Shown one piece after another: positions 1 through 5,010 of a DNA stretch of 5,010 bases. Position numbers and translations under genes: made by a program. Source of the DNA: DATEZO01 sp035255485 (GTDB lineage: Bacteria; Pseudomonadota; Gammaproteobacteria; Burkholderiales; Burkholderiaceae_D); NCBI GenBank assembly GCA_035255485.1, contig DATEZO010000125.1, forward strand, positions 1 through 5,010, read 5' to 3'. The notes beneath the pieces were generated by a model. The model ran no database searches. It saw nothing but the letters and a program-made list of their open reading frames with translations, and was not told the origin of the DNA. Within the stretch, counting starts at the first letter, position 1; every line of letters starts with the position of its first letter.

Positions 1-45
1 ATGTTGGCGTGAAATAGGTGAAATGGCAGGGGGAAAAGGGAACCG
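1..45. other. Left-edge intergenic stub
   Basis: These 45 bases follow the tupC stop. There is no hairpin with a U-run and no recognisable gene end. A short direct repeat GTGAAAT occurs at 9-15 and 18-24. A tupA gene could begin further left, but nothing here shows it. Confidence 0.3.
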
Positions 46-723
46 TCATGCGACATGCATGCGCATGTTGTGCCGTATCTGCAGGCGGCCGTCGCGCAGC
101 TTCAGGCGCATCACGCCGGGCAACGCAATCAGGTCGCGGTCATGGCACGCGATCACGACGCTGCTGCCGGACCGGACCAGGGAAGGAATCAGCGCAATCA
201 CCTGTTCGCGGGCATGGCCGTCGAGGCTGGCGGTCGGCTCGTCGAGCAGCAGCAGTCGGGGCGCCAGCACCTTGGCGCGCGCCAGTGCGATGCGCTGCTT
301 TTCGCCGCCGGACAGGGTTTGCGGCCGGCTGTGGCGCAAGTGGGTGACACCGGCCCATTCCATTGCTTCTTCGACGCGCTCGGCGATGTCCGGTTTCGGC
401 AGGCCGCGCACGGCCAAGCCGTAACCGATATTGTCCGCGACGCTGGTGGAAAACATGACCGGATGCTGATGCACATACACGATGGCTTCGCGCAATGCCT
501 GCGGATAAGGGGCCAGCGGCACCGGCTTGCCGAGAAACCACGCCTGCCCCACGTCGGCCGGCTCCAGCCCGGCCAGGATGCGCAGCAGCGTGCTCTTGCC
601 GACGCCGTTCAGGCCGGTCAGCACATACGCACCGGCCTGCCGAATATCGAGCTGGTCGATGGCGAATAATTGCCGCTCCCCGTAGCATTTCTTCAGGCGC
701 TGCAATGTCAGCAGCGGCGTCAT
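46..723 (-). CDS. tupC: ABC transporter ATP-binding protein, TupC-type (tungstate import)
   Basis: Cytoplasmic ATPase (225 aa) that powers oxyanion import with the adjacent permease. All ABC motifs are visible: Walker A GLNGVGKST (residues 37-45), Q-loop Gln86 (VHQHP), signature LSGGEKQR (137-144), Walker B LLLLDEP with Asp161/Glu162, D-loop SLD (166-168) and switch His194 (ACHD). It is a single short nucleotide-binding domain and lacks the C-terminal MOP/TOBE extension found in ModC-type molybdate ATPases, which fits TupC. The start ATG overlaps the permease stop by 4 nt (ATGA), and a GAGGGG Shine-Dalgarno precedes it, so the two are probably translationally coupled. Tungstate specificity is inferred from the partner permease. 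Molybdate or a dual substrate cannot be excluded, because specificity resides in the binding protein, which is not in the window. Confidence 0.88.
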   Translation of the reverse strand: MTPLLTLQRLKKCYGERQLFAIDQLDIRQAGAYVLTGLNGVGKSTLLRILAGLEPADVGQAWFLGKPVPLAPYPQALREAIVYVHQHPVMFSTSVADNIGYGLAVRGLPKPDIAERVEEAMEWAGVTHLRHSRPQTLSGGEKQRIALARAKVLAPRLLLLDEPTASLDGHAREQVIALIPSLVRSGSSVVIACHDRDLIALPGVMRLKLRDGRLQIRHNMRMHVA

Positions 724-1427
724 GACGCCCCTCGCGCCGCACGCGAATCGCCCTGCAGCACGGCCAGCAGGGCATTGACCAGCAGCGCAATCACGACCAG
801 CACGATCCCGAGCGCGATGCCCTGGGCAAATTCGCCCTTGCTGGTCTGCAGCGCGATCGCCGTGGTGATGGTGCGGGTTTCGCCGGCGATATTGCCGCCC
901 ACCATGATCGCGCAGCCGACTTCGGAAATGATGCGGCCAAAGCCGCTGATGACTGCCGCCATCACGCCGAAGCGCACTTCATGCAGCACGGTACGCATCA
1001 CGCGCCATGGCGATGCGCCGAGCGTGATCGCGGTTTCGGCCAGCCGCAGGTCGGCCGCCTGCACCGCCGCCAGCGTGAAAGCAGTCAGCACCGGCAATCC
1101 GATCAGCACCTGGCCGAAAACGATGCCGGGCTGCGAAAACAGCCAGTGCCAACTGCCCAGCGGCGCCTGGCGCGACAGCATCAGGTACAGCAACAGTCCG
1201 ATCAGCACCGTCGGCAGCGACATCGATGCCTGCAGCAGCCAGACCACGATGCGTCGGCCGGCAAAAGCGTGCACCGCAATCGCATAGCCGCTAACGATCG
1301 CCGCAGGAGTGGCGATCAGCAACGCCAGCAGGGTCGTCTTCAGGGAGATCCAGACGACTTGCCATAGCGCCGGATCGCCCGCGGCCAGCAGGGCAAACGC
1401 TTCGCGGATGGCGTCGATCAGGGGCAT
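720..1427 (-). CDS. tupB: ABC transporter permease, TupB-type (tungstate import)
   Basis: Inner-membrane permease of 235 aa. About five hydrophobic segments are visible near residues 21-45, 58-84, 100-122, 154-178 and 200-226. The EAA-like cytoplasmic loop, which contacts the ATPase, is around ETAITLGASPWRVMRT (131-146). The stretch MVGGNIAGETRTITTAIAL (175-193) followed by TSKGEF is the most diagnostic part: this MVGGNI...TRT..TAI.L.TSKG pattern is typical of TupB/YvrO-like tungstate permeases rather than ModB. A good Shine-Dalgarno (GAGGA, 7 nt before ATG) supports the start. It is the first gene after a 232-nt gap and overlaps the ATPase gene downstream. Next to formate dehydrogenase genes, it probably supplies W or Mo for the pterin cofactor. 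Family assignment is firm; exact substrate is inference. Confidence 0.88.
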   Translation of the reverse strand: MPLIDAIREAFALLAAGDPALWQVVWISLKTTLLALLIATPAAIVSGYAIAVHAFAGRRIVVWLLQASMSLPTVLIGLLLYLMLSRQAPLGSWHWLFSQPGIVFGQVLIGLPVLTAFTLAAVQAADLRLAETAITLGASPWRVMRTVLHEVRFGVMAAVISGFGRIISEVGCAIMVGGNIAGETRTITTAIALQTSKGEFAQGIALGIVLVVIALLVNALLAVLQGDSRAARGAS

Positions 1428-1487
1428 GCAAATATCCTCGGTTCAGGAATCGGGTTGTGCATGGCAGTCATGGCGATGGCGCGCGTG

Positions 1488-1518
1488 TCCGGGGTCTTTC
1501 GGCGACACATCGCCCGGA
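1488..1518 (-). other. Nested inverted repeat in the tupB leader
   Basis: On the minus strand GGCGA (1514-1510) and TCGCC (1505-1501) form a 5-bp hairpin with a TGTG loop. The flanking TCCGGG (1518-1513) and CCCGGA (1493-1488) can also pair. Two bases are shared, so the inner and full outer stems partly compete; a TCCG/CGGA outer stem is compatible with the inner one. No U-run follows. Competing stems would suit a folding switch, but this is only a suggestion. Confidence 0.35.
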
Positions 1519-1535
1519 GTCACGCAACCGCTGCC

Positions 1536-1563
1536 GCACCGTCCCGGGCCGCTGCGACGGCGC
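1536..1563 (-). other. Inverted repeat (hairpin) in the tupB leader
   Basis: On the minus strand GCGCCGTC (1563-1556) can pair with GACGGTGC (1543-1536). This gives an 8-bp stem with one G-U pair and a 12-nt loop. It sits at the junction between the AT-rich and GC-rich halves of the gap, early in any tupB leader. No U-run follows, so it is not an intrinsic terminator. In GC-rich DNA such a stem could be chance. Confidence 0.35.
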
Positions 1564-1659
1564 CAATACAATCTTTACATACACTAGTCAGTATTTTTAA
1601 ACACCCGCATATCAATTGCGAATTTACGTATATTTTTACTCATACTCCCATGATTTTCT

Positions 1660-2526
1660 TCATGCCACCCTGAGCACATCGGCCAGATGCGGCTCGACAA
1701 TCATTCTTTCCCTGCCGGTCAGCAACAGGAAATGCTTGCCGGTGCAGCGCGCCAGGAGCGTCATGCCGACGCGCTCCGCCACCATGTGCCCCATCTGGGT
1801 CGTGCCGGAACGCGACAGCAGGAACGGAATGCCCATCTGCGCGCCCTTGATCACCATCTCGGACGTCAGGCGGCCGGTGGTGTAGAACACCTTGTCCGCA
1901 CCGGCGACGTTGTCGAGCCACATCTTTCCGGCGATTGAATCGACGGCGTTGTGGCGCCCGACATCCTCGACGAAATACAGCATCTCGCCATCACGCGAAA
2001 ACAGCGCGCAGCCATGCACCGAGCCGGCCTGCTTGTAGATCGACTGCTGCCCGCGCACGGTATCGACGATCCGGTACAGCGTCGATTGCGCCAGGCGCGT
2101 ATCGGCCGGCAGGCGAATACCGTCGATCTCATCCATCAGTCCGCCGAATACCGATCCCTGGCCGCAACCGGTGGTCACCACTTTTTTCGCCGTGCGCGCC
2201 TCGATGTCGGCAATGCCGCGGCGGGTCTTGACTGCCGCCGCGTCGACGTCCCAGTCGACCTGGATCGAGGCGATGTCCCCGATCGACTTCACCAGCCGCT
2301 GATTGCGCAGATAGCCCAGAACCAGGGCTTCGGGCGCGCCGCCCAGCGTCATCAGCGTAACCAGTTCGCGCTTGTCGACATAGACGGTCAGCGGCCGCTC
2401 GGACGGGATCGACAGGACGGTAACCCGCCCGCGCTCATCGATTGCTTCGACTTCCCTGGTCAAGGGGGCGCTTGCCCTGGAAAGTCGGGGCAGGCGTCGC
2501 ATGCCGATGTCGCCGGATCGCTGCAT
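1660..2526 (-). CDS. fdhD: FdhD, formate dehydrogenase accessory sulfurtransferase
   Basis: FdhD moves sulfur from a cysteine desulfurase to the bis-MGD cofactor, which formate dehydrogenase needs for activity; it acts in the cytoplasm. This protein is 288 aa with the family's conserved blocks in order: GSVHGCALF (169-177), VEDVGRHNAVDSI (186-198), TTGRLTSEMVIKG (216-228) and LSRSGTTQMG (237-246). The flexible Cys loop reads TTGCGQGSVFG (118-128), with Cys121 but Gly at the position of the second Cys of the CxxC motif known in E. coli FdhD. The reading frame is open upstream to 2760, but family homology begins near residue 20 of this model. ATG 2526 lies 2 nt after the upstream stop and lacks a Shine-Dalgarno, suggesting translational coupling. 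ATG 2502 (Met9) is an alternative. It appears to be the last gene of the fdh operon. Confidence 0.93.
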   Translation of the reverse strand: MQRSGDIGMRRLPRLSRASAPLTREVEAIDERGRVTVLSIPSERPLTVYVDKRELVTLMTLGGAPEALVLGYLRNQRLVKSIGDIASIQVDWDVDAAAVKTRRGIADIEARTAKKVVTTGCGQGSVFGGLMDEIDGIRLPADTRLAQSTLYRIVDTVRGQQSIYKQAGSVHGCALFSRDGEMLYFVEDVGRHNAVDSIAGKMWLDNVAGADKVFYTTGRLTSEMVIKGAQMGIPFLLSRSGTTQMGHMVAERVGMTLLARCTGKHFLLLTGRERMIVEPHLADVLRVA

Positions 2527-2528
2527 GG

Positions 2529-2605
2529 TTATTTTTTCGCGGGCGCGGGGGCTGGCGCAGGTGCAGGGGCTGGTGCAGGGGCTGATGCTGGTACTGGCGC
2601 AGGCG
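2529..2605 (-). repeat. Degenerate hexanucleotide (Ala-Pro codon) repeat
   Basis: The 3' end of the small exported protein gene is built from imperfect 6-bp units (on the plus strand GGTGCA, GGGGCT, GGCGCA variants), encoding alternating Ala and Pro. Units differ mostly at synonymous third positions, which suggests selection on the protein pattern together with decay of an older, purer tandem array. In-frame 6-bp gains or losses would only change tail length. Confidence 0.7.
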
Positions 2606-2909
2606 CGGCGGCGTTCTGCGCTGGCGCGGCAGTTGCGGCCGCCGATGCCACCGGCGCGACATACGGTCCGGGATCGGTGCATGGCGGCACATCGGCAGTG
2701 GGTTTGGCCGCGGCATGTGTCTTCAGGTATTGCGCCGCCATCTTGTCCTGCGCCAGACACAGCTTGTAGGCCGCGACTTTATCGCCCCATGCGGACTTGG
2801 CCTTGGCGGCGGCCGCCGCTGCTTGCGCTTCCGGGCTCGGCGGCGGCAATTTCGCCATGGCCGCGCCGCAGACCGCCAGAATCATGCATGCCAGCACCCG
2901 TTTTCCCAT
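2529..2909 (-). CDS. Small exported Ala/Pro-rich protein of unknown function in the fdh operon
   Basis: I recognise no functional family. The 126-aa product has a signal peptide (GKRVLACMILAVCGAAMA), probably cleaved after Ala19. Next come a Pro-rich start (LPPPSPEAQ), an Ala-rich helical stretch with WGDKVAAYKLCLAQDK (about 41-56), a segment PPCTDPGPYV (75-84), and a low-complexity Ala-Pro tail (about 98-124) ending in Lys-Lys. Two cysteines remain after cleavage (51 and 77) and could form a disulfide; no heme motif is seen. ATG 2915 also fits, adding Met-Asp, but GGAG is only 2 nt from it and 8 nt from ATG 2909, so I prefer 2909. That Shine-Dalgarno overlaps the gamma-subunit stop, and fdhD follows 2 nt downstream. 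Position suggests a periplasmic role connected with formate dehydrogenase; the tail could span the periplasm or cell wall. Confidence 0.8.
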   Translation of the reverse strand: MGKRVLACMILAVCGAAMAKLPPPSPEAQAAAAAAKAKSAWGDKVAAYKLCLAQDKMAAQYLKTHAAAKPTADVPPCTDPGPYVAPVASAAATAAPAQNAAAPAPVPASAPAPAPAPAPAPAPAKK

Positions 2910-2921
2910 GTCCATTTCTCC

Positions 2922-4058
2922 TCATCGCGCCTTGATCGGCTGGCCGGTTTGCGCTGCGCCTTCCTGGCTGCGCACACGCGGCACTTCGCCTTTCTGGATC
3001 TGCTCGTACCACAATTCATGATGTTCCTTCGCCCATGCATCATCGACATAGCCGTCGCGCATGCCGCGATAGACGCCTTCCATGCCGATCGTGCCCAGGT
3101 AGATGTGCCCAACCGCGCCGCACAGGAACAGCACCGCCCCGATCAAATGCACCACATTGGCAACCTGCATGTTGCCGCGGGTATAGACGATACCCGGCAC
3201 CAGCATGTCGAGCACCAGGCCGGCGGCGCTGACGATCACGCCCAGCAATGTCAGCCCGCCCCAGAACCAGATTTTTTCCCCTGCATTGAAGCGCCCGGAA
3301 GGCGGTTCCTTGCCTTTGCCGAAAAAGCCGCCCAGGTGGGCCAGCCATTTCAGATCCGCAGCCCGGGGCAGATTGTCTTTCACGAACAGAATGAAAAGCA
3401 CGATGCTCGCCACCGCAAAGACCGGACCGGCAAAATTGTGTACGGTCTTGCCCAGCCAGGTCAGCCAGCCAAACAGCGCACGGCCGAACAGCGGCATCAG
3501 CACATGTTTTCCGAATAGCATCATCAGGCCGGACAGCGCCAGCAGCACGAAACTGATGGCAACAGTCCAGTGCACCATGCGTTCGCCCGGCGTGAAGCGC
3601 TCGATCAGGCGACCGGTTGGCGCTTCCCTGGTCTTGATCGTCCCCTTGATCAGATAGATGGCAGCCACTGCAGCCAGTGTCAGGATAAACAGCCAGCCGC
3701 CGATTTGCGTCAGCGGGCCGTTACGATACTGCCGCCAGGCTTCGCCCGCCGTGGTCGGACGAGCCTGCCCCGGGAATTGCGCCTTGGGCTGGATCAGCAC
3801 CCCGGCTTCCGGCGCCGGCAGGCTTGCATAATTATTCGTGCCCTCTTTCACGATGCGCCAGGTCGGCGCATTGTTGCCCGGCTGGTCGCGCGTGCGCTCC
3901 GCCTGGTTCTGCTTCAGGATATCGATCGATTCGACATTGGGCGCCACCTGCTGCTGCGTCGCGCCCACCGTGGTGTCATTGCTCTGTGCATGCGCACTGC
4001 CGGCAGACAGCGCCAGCAAGGCAATGCCGAATGCGAGACTGGCAAGCCGTTTCTTCAT
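2922..4058 (-). CDS. fdoI: Formate dehydrogenase gamma subunit, cytochrome b556
   Basis: Membrane diheme cytochrome b that takes electrons from the Fe-S subunit and reduces quinone. The 378-aa product starts with a signal peptide (1-24, cut near AHA/QS). A hydrophilic segment to about 117 follows, then five membrane helices near 118-138, 162-184, 209-228, 264-288 and 301-324. Candidate heme ligands are His163 (VHW), His207 (VHNFAGP), His304 (VVHLIG) and His318 (GHIYLG); the 14-residue spacing of the last pair matches E. coli FdnI. Compared with FdnI (about 217 aa, four helices) it has an extra first helix and a periplasmic N-terminal domain, as in longer FDH3-type gamma subunits. The frame is open to 4181, but ATG 4058 has an AGGA site and begins a clear signal peptide, so I chose it. 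It lies 25 nt after the lipoprotein gene. Confidence 0.9.
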   Translation of the reverse strand: MKKRLASLAFGIALLALSAGSAHAQSNDTTVGATQQQVAPNVESIDILKQNQAERTRDQPGNNAPTWRIVKEGTNNYASLPAPEAGVLIQPKAQFPGQARPTTAGEAWRQYRNGPLTQIGGWLFILTLAAVAAIYLIKGTIKTREAPTGRLIERFTPGERMVHWTVAISFVLLALSGLMMLFGKHVLMPLFGRALFGWLTWLGKTVHNFAGPVFAVASIVLFILFVKDNLPRAADLKWLAHLGGFFGKGKEPPSGRFNAGEKIWFWGGLTLLGVIVSAAGLVLDMLVPGIVYTRGNMQVANVVHLIGAVLFLCGAVGHIYLGTIGMEGVYRGMRDGYVDDAWAKEHHELWYEQIQKGEVPRVRSQEGAAQTGQPIKAR

Positions 4059-4083
4059 GATGTTCCTCGCGCCGAAGCGTAAT

Positions 4084-4311
4084 TCACCTGACCCTCGTGT
4101 ATTCGTTCTGAGTCTGGACCCGCGTGCGCATCTGGGTCGCCCACGCGTTCTGGCTGCCCGGCGACCAGCCTGGCGCGACAAACTCGTTCTTCGCGCCTTG
4201 CCAGGGCGGGCTGTCGCCGCGATTGGCGTTGCCGGCCGTATTGGCCTGGTTCACTTCGCCGCACGCGGCCAGCAGCACGAGGGGCAATGCAATCCACAGG
4301 ATTCGGTTCAT
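4084..4311 (-). CDS. Small lipoprotein of unknown function in the fdh operon
   Basis: The 75-aa product has a signal peptide ending in a lipobox, LLAAC-G, with Cys17 the expected lipidated residue. The mature part is only about 59 residues, rich in Asn, Gln and Trp (for example PPWQGAKNEFVAPGWSPG, about 35-52), and ends in an Arg/Gln-rich stretch. I recognise no enzymatic motif or metal site. Glu at +2 after the lipid Cys is not the inner-membrane Asp retention signal of E. coli, so outer-membrane sorting is possible. Its ATG overlaps the beta-subunit stop by 4 nt, with a weak AGGG site upstream, and the gamma-subunit gene follows 25 nt later. That placement inside the structural operon suggests an accessory or assembly role for the periplasmic side of formate dehydrogenase; this is inference. 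Confidence 0.82.
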   Translation of the reverse strand: MNRILWIALPLVLLAACGEVNQANTAGNANRGDSPPWQGAKNEFVAPGWSPGSQNAWATQMRTRVQTQNEYTRVR

Positions 4312-4937
4312 GATTTATTCCCTTCAGGCGCCTTGGCATCCGGGCGCGGCGCCTTGCCGTAGGCGGTGCCCCAACCCCAGACTTCACTCCCCTTGCCGCG
4401 ATGCAGGACGCGATCGCGGAAAATATCGGCGATCGCATCGCCGTCGCCGCCCAAAAGCGCCTTGGTCGAGCACATTTCGGCGCAGGCCGGGAGCTTGCCT
4501 TCGGCCAGCCGGTTGCGGCCGTATTTCTCGAACTCGGCCTTCGAGCCGTTTTCCTCCGGGCCGCCGGCGCAGAAGGTGCACTTGTCCATCTTGCCGCGCA
4601 GGCCGAACGCGCCGTTGGAGGGAAATTGCGGCGCCCCGAACGGGCAGGCATAGGCGCAGTAGCCGCAGCCGATGCAGATGTCCTTGTTGTGCAGCACCAC
4701 GCCATCGTCGGTGTGATAAATGCAGTCGACCGGGCAGACCGCGATGCAGGGCGCGTCCGAGCAGTGCATGCACGCTACCGAGATCGATTTTTCCTGGCCG
4801 ACCACGCCATCGTTGATCGTCACCACGCGCCGCCGGTTGACGCCCCACGGCACTTCATTCTCGTTCTTGCAGGCGGTCGTGCAGCTATTGCACTCGATGC
4901 AACGCTCGGAATCGCAGATGAATTTCATGCGCGCCAT
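4308..4937 (-). CDS. fdh3B: Formate dehydrogenase beta subunit, four [4Fe-4S] ferredoxin-like (FDH3 type)
   Basis: Electron-transfer subunit passing electrons from the catalytic subunit to the cytochrome b. The 209-aa product carries 16 cysteines in four cluster motifs: C13-x2-C16-x2-C19-x3-C23, C56-x2-C59-x4-C64-x3-C68, C88-x2-C91-x2-C94-x3-C98, and C120-x2-C123 with C152-x3-C156. This is the DMSO-reductase-family beta-subunit layout. Unlike E. coli FdnH (about 294 aa) it has no C-terminal membrane helix, matching shorter FDH3-type beta subunits. It has no signal peptide, so if the complex is periplasmic it would have to travel with a Tat-exported alpha subunit; that subunit's N-terminus is outside the window. 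Start: GAGGAG overlapping the previous stop, 9 nt before ATG 4937. The stop overlaps the lipoprotein start by 4 nt. Confidence 0.93.
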   Translation of the reverse strand: MARMKFICDSERCIECNSCTTACKNENEVPWGVNRRRVVTINDGVVGQEKSISVACMHCSDAPCIAVCPVDCIYHTDDGVVLHNKDICIGCGYCAYACPFGAPQFPSNGAFGLRGKMDKCTFCAGGPEENGSKAEFEKYGRNRLAEGKLPACAEMCSTKALLGGDGDAIADIFRDRVLHRGKGSEVWGWGTAYGKAPRPDAKAPEGNKS

Positions 4938-4950
4938 TTGTCTGATCTCC

Positions 4951-5010
4951 TCAAGCGTTGTAGCGTTCGATATTGCAGATCGTGGTCTTGGTTTCCTGCA
5001 TCATCGTCAC
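4951..5010 (-). CDS. C-terminal end of the upstream gene, presumably formate dehydrogenase alpha (catalytic) subunit; partial
   Basis: Only the last 19 codons and the TGA stop are inside the window, ending ...TTICNIERYNA. The frame is open to the right edge. It ends 13 nt before the beta-subunit start, and its stop overlaps the beta subunit's Shine-Dalgarno, which is the expected place for the molybdopterin- or tungstopterin-containing alpha subunit in an alpha-beta-gamma operon. The identity rests on gene order; the fragment itself is too short to diagnose, and whether the active-site residue is Sec or Cys cannot be seen. Confidence 0.65.
   Translation of the reverse strand: MTMMQETKTTICNIERYNA

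Larger units (their letters stand above)
1428..1659 (-). promoter_or_regulatory. Intergenic region: AT-rich candidate promoter plus potential structured leader of tupBC
   Basis: This 232-nt gap separates fdhD from tupB and holds no credible gene. The half next to fdhD (about 1563-1659) is clearly AT-rich in an otherwise GC-rich window, as expected of a promoter or operator zone. On the minus strand TTGATA (1615-1610) resembles a -35 box, but the best -10 candidates at proper spacing are weak, so I do not assign a promoter precisely. Imperfect dyads occur at 1579-1594 (ATAC...GTAT) and 1606-1620 (CGCA...TGCG). The half next to tupB (about 1428-1563) is GC-rich with two hairpins and ends in a GAGGA ribosome-binding site. 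I see no hairpin followed by a U-run, so no intrinsic terminator for the fdh operon is evident. Read-through from fdhD into tupBC therefore remains possible. Confidence 0.4.

Noticed and set aside
1418..1471. Minus-strand 17-codon upstream ORF overlapping the tupB start
   Set aside because: No Shine-Dalgarno before its ATG and no notable codon pattern. Overlap with the tupB start is easily chance.
1536..1563. Intrinsic terminator for the fdh operon
   Set aside because: The stem is good, but no run of U follows on either strand, so it does not meet the pattern of a Rho-independent terminator.
1455..1673. Plus-strand 72-aa open frame in the fdhD-tupB gap
   Set aside because: Its composition shifts abruptly from Arg/Ala-rich to Phe/Ile/Thr-rich with the local base composition, and it shows no domain, which suggests non-coding sequence.
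2527..2760. N-terminal extension of fdhD up to an ATG at 2760
   Set aside because: The extra 78 residues are Cys/Arg/Ser-rich out-of-frame sequence overlapping the small exported protein gene and lack FdhD family similarity.
1951..2769. Long plus-strand open frame (272 aa) with a Gly-Ala repeat
   Set aside because: It is antisense to fdhD and the Ala-Pro gene. The Gly-Ala run is the mirror of the Ala-Pro codon repeat, and stop-free antisense frames are common in GC-rich DNA. The minus-strand frame has clear FdhD homology.
2715..3518. Long plus-strand open frame (267 aa)
   Set aside because: Antisense to the gamma subunit gene, whose helices and heme histidines are unmistakable. No recognisable domain in the plus-strand product.
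4059..4181. N-terminal extension of the gamma subunit up to an ATG at 4181
   Set aside because: It would bury a clear signal peptide and overlap the lipoprotein gene. ATG 4058 has a suitable AGGA ribosome-binding site.
1..5010. CRISPR array, insertion sequence, tRNA or rRNA gene
   Set aside because: No regularly spaced repeats, transposase motifs, terminal inverted repeats or recognisable RNA gene sequence were seen on either strand.

Overview
The window is GC-rich (low-to-mid 60s percent by eye) and every gene I can support lies on the minus strand. Protein style and gene content point to a betaproteobacterium, probably Burkholderiales (Oxalobacteraceae-like). That placement is inference from sequence style, not a database match.

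Reading in the direction of transcription (right to left), the window opens in a respiratory formate dehydrogenase operon: the last 19 codons of the gene before the beta subunit, presumably the catalytic alpha subunit (4951-5010); the four-[4Fe-4S] beta subunit (4308-4937); a 75-residue lipoprotein of unknown function (4084-4311); the cytochrome b gamma subunit with a signal peptide and a periplasmic N-terminal domain (2922-4058); a small exported Ala/Pro-rich protein of unknown function (2529-2909); and fdhD, the sulfur-transfer chaperone that activates the molybdenum or tungsten cofactor (1660-2526). Spacing is tight throughout (4-nt overlap, 25, 12 and 2 nt gaps), so this looks like one transcript.

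A 232-base gap (1428-1659) follows. Its fdhD-proximal part is strikingly AT-rich and probably holds a promoter. Its tup-proximal part is GC-rich and can fold into hairpins, so it may be a structured leader. Downstream lie a TupB-type tungstate permease (720-1427) and its ATPase TupC (46-723), overlapping by 4 nt. No substrate-binding protein (TupA) is in the window; it may lie just beyond the left edge.

Together the region reads as a metal-to-enzyme module: oxyanion import (TupBC, most likely tungstate), cofactor sulfuration (FdhD), and a membrane formate dehydrogenase passing electrons from formate through Fe-S clusters and two b hemes to quinone. The two small exported proteins embedded in the operon have no known function and are the least explained parts.
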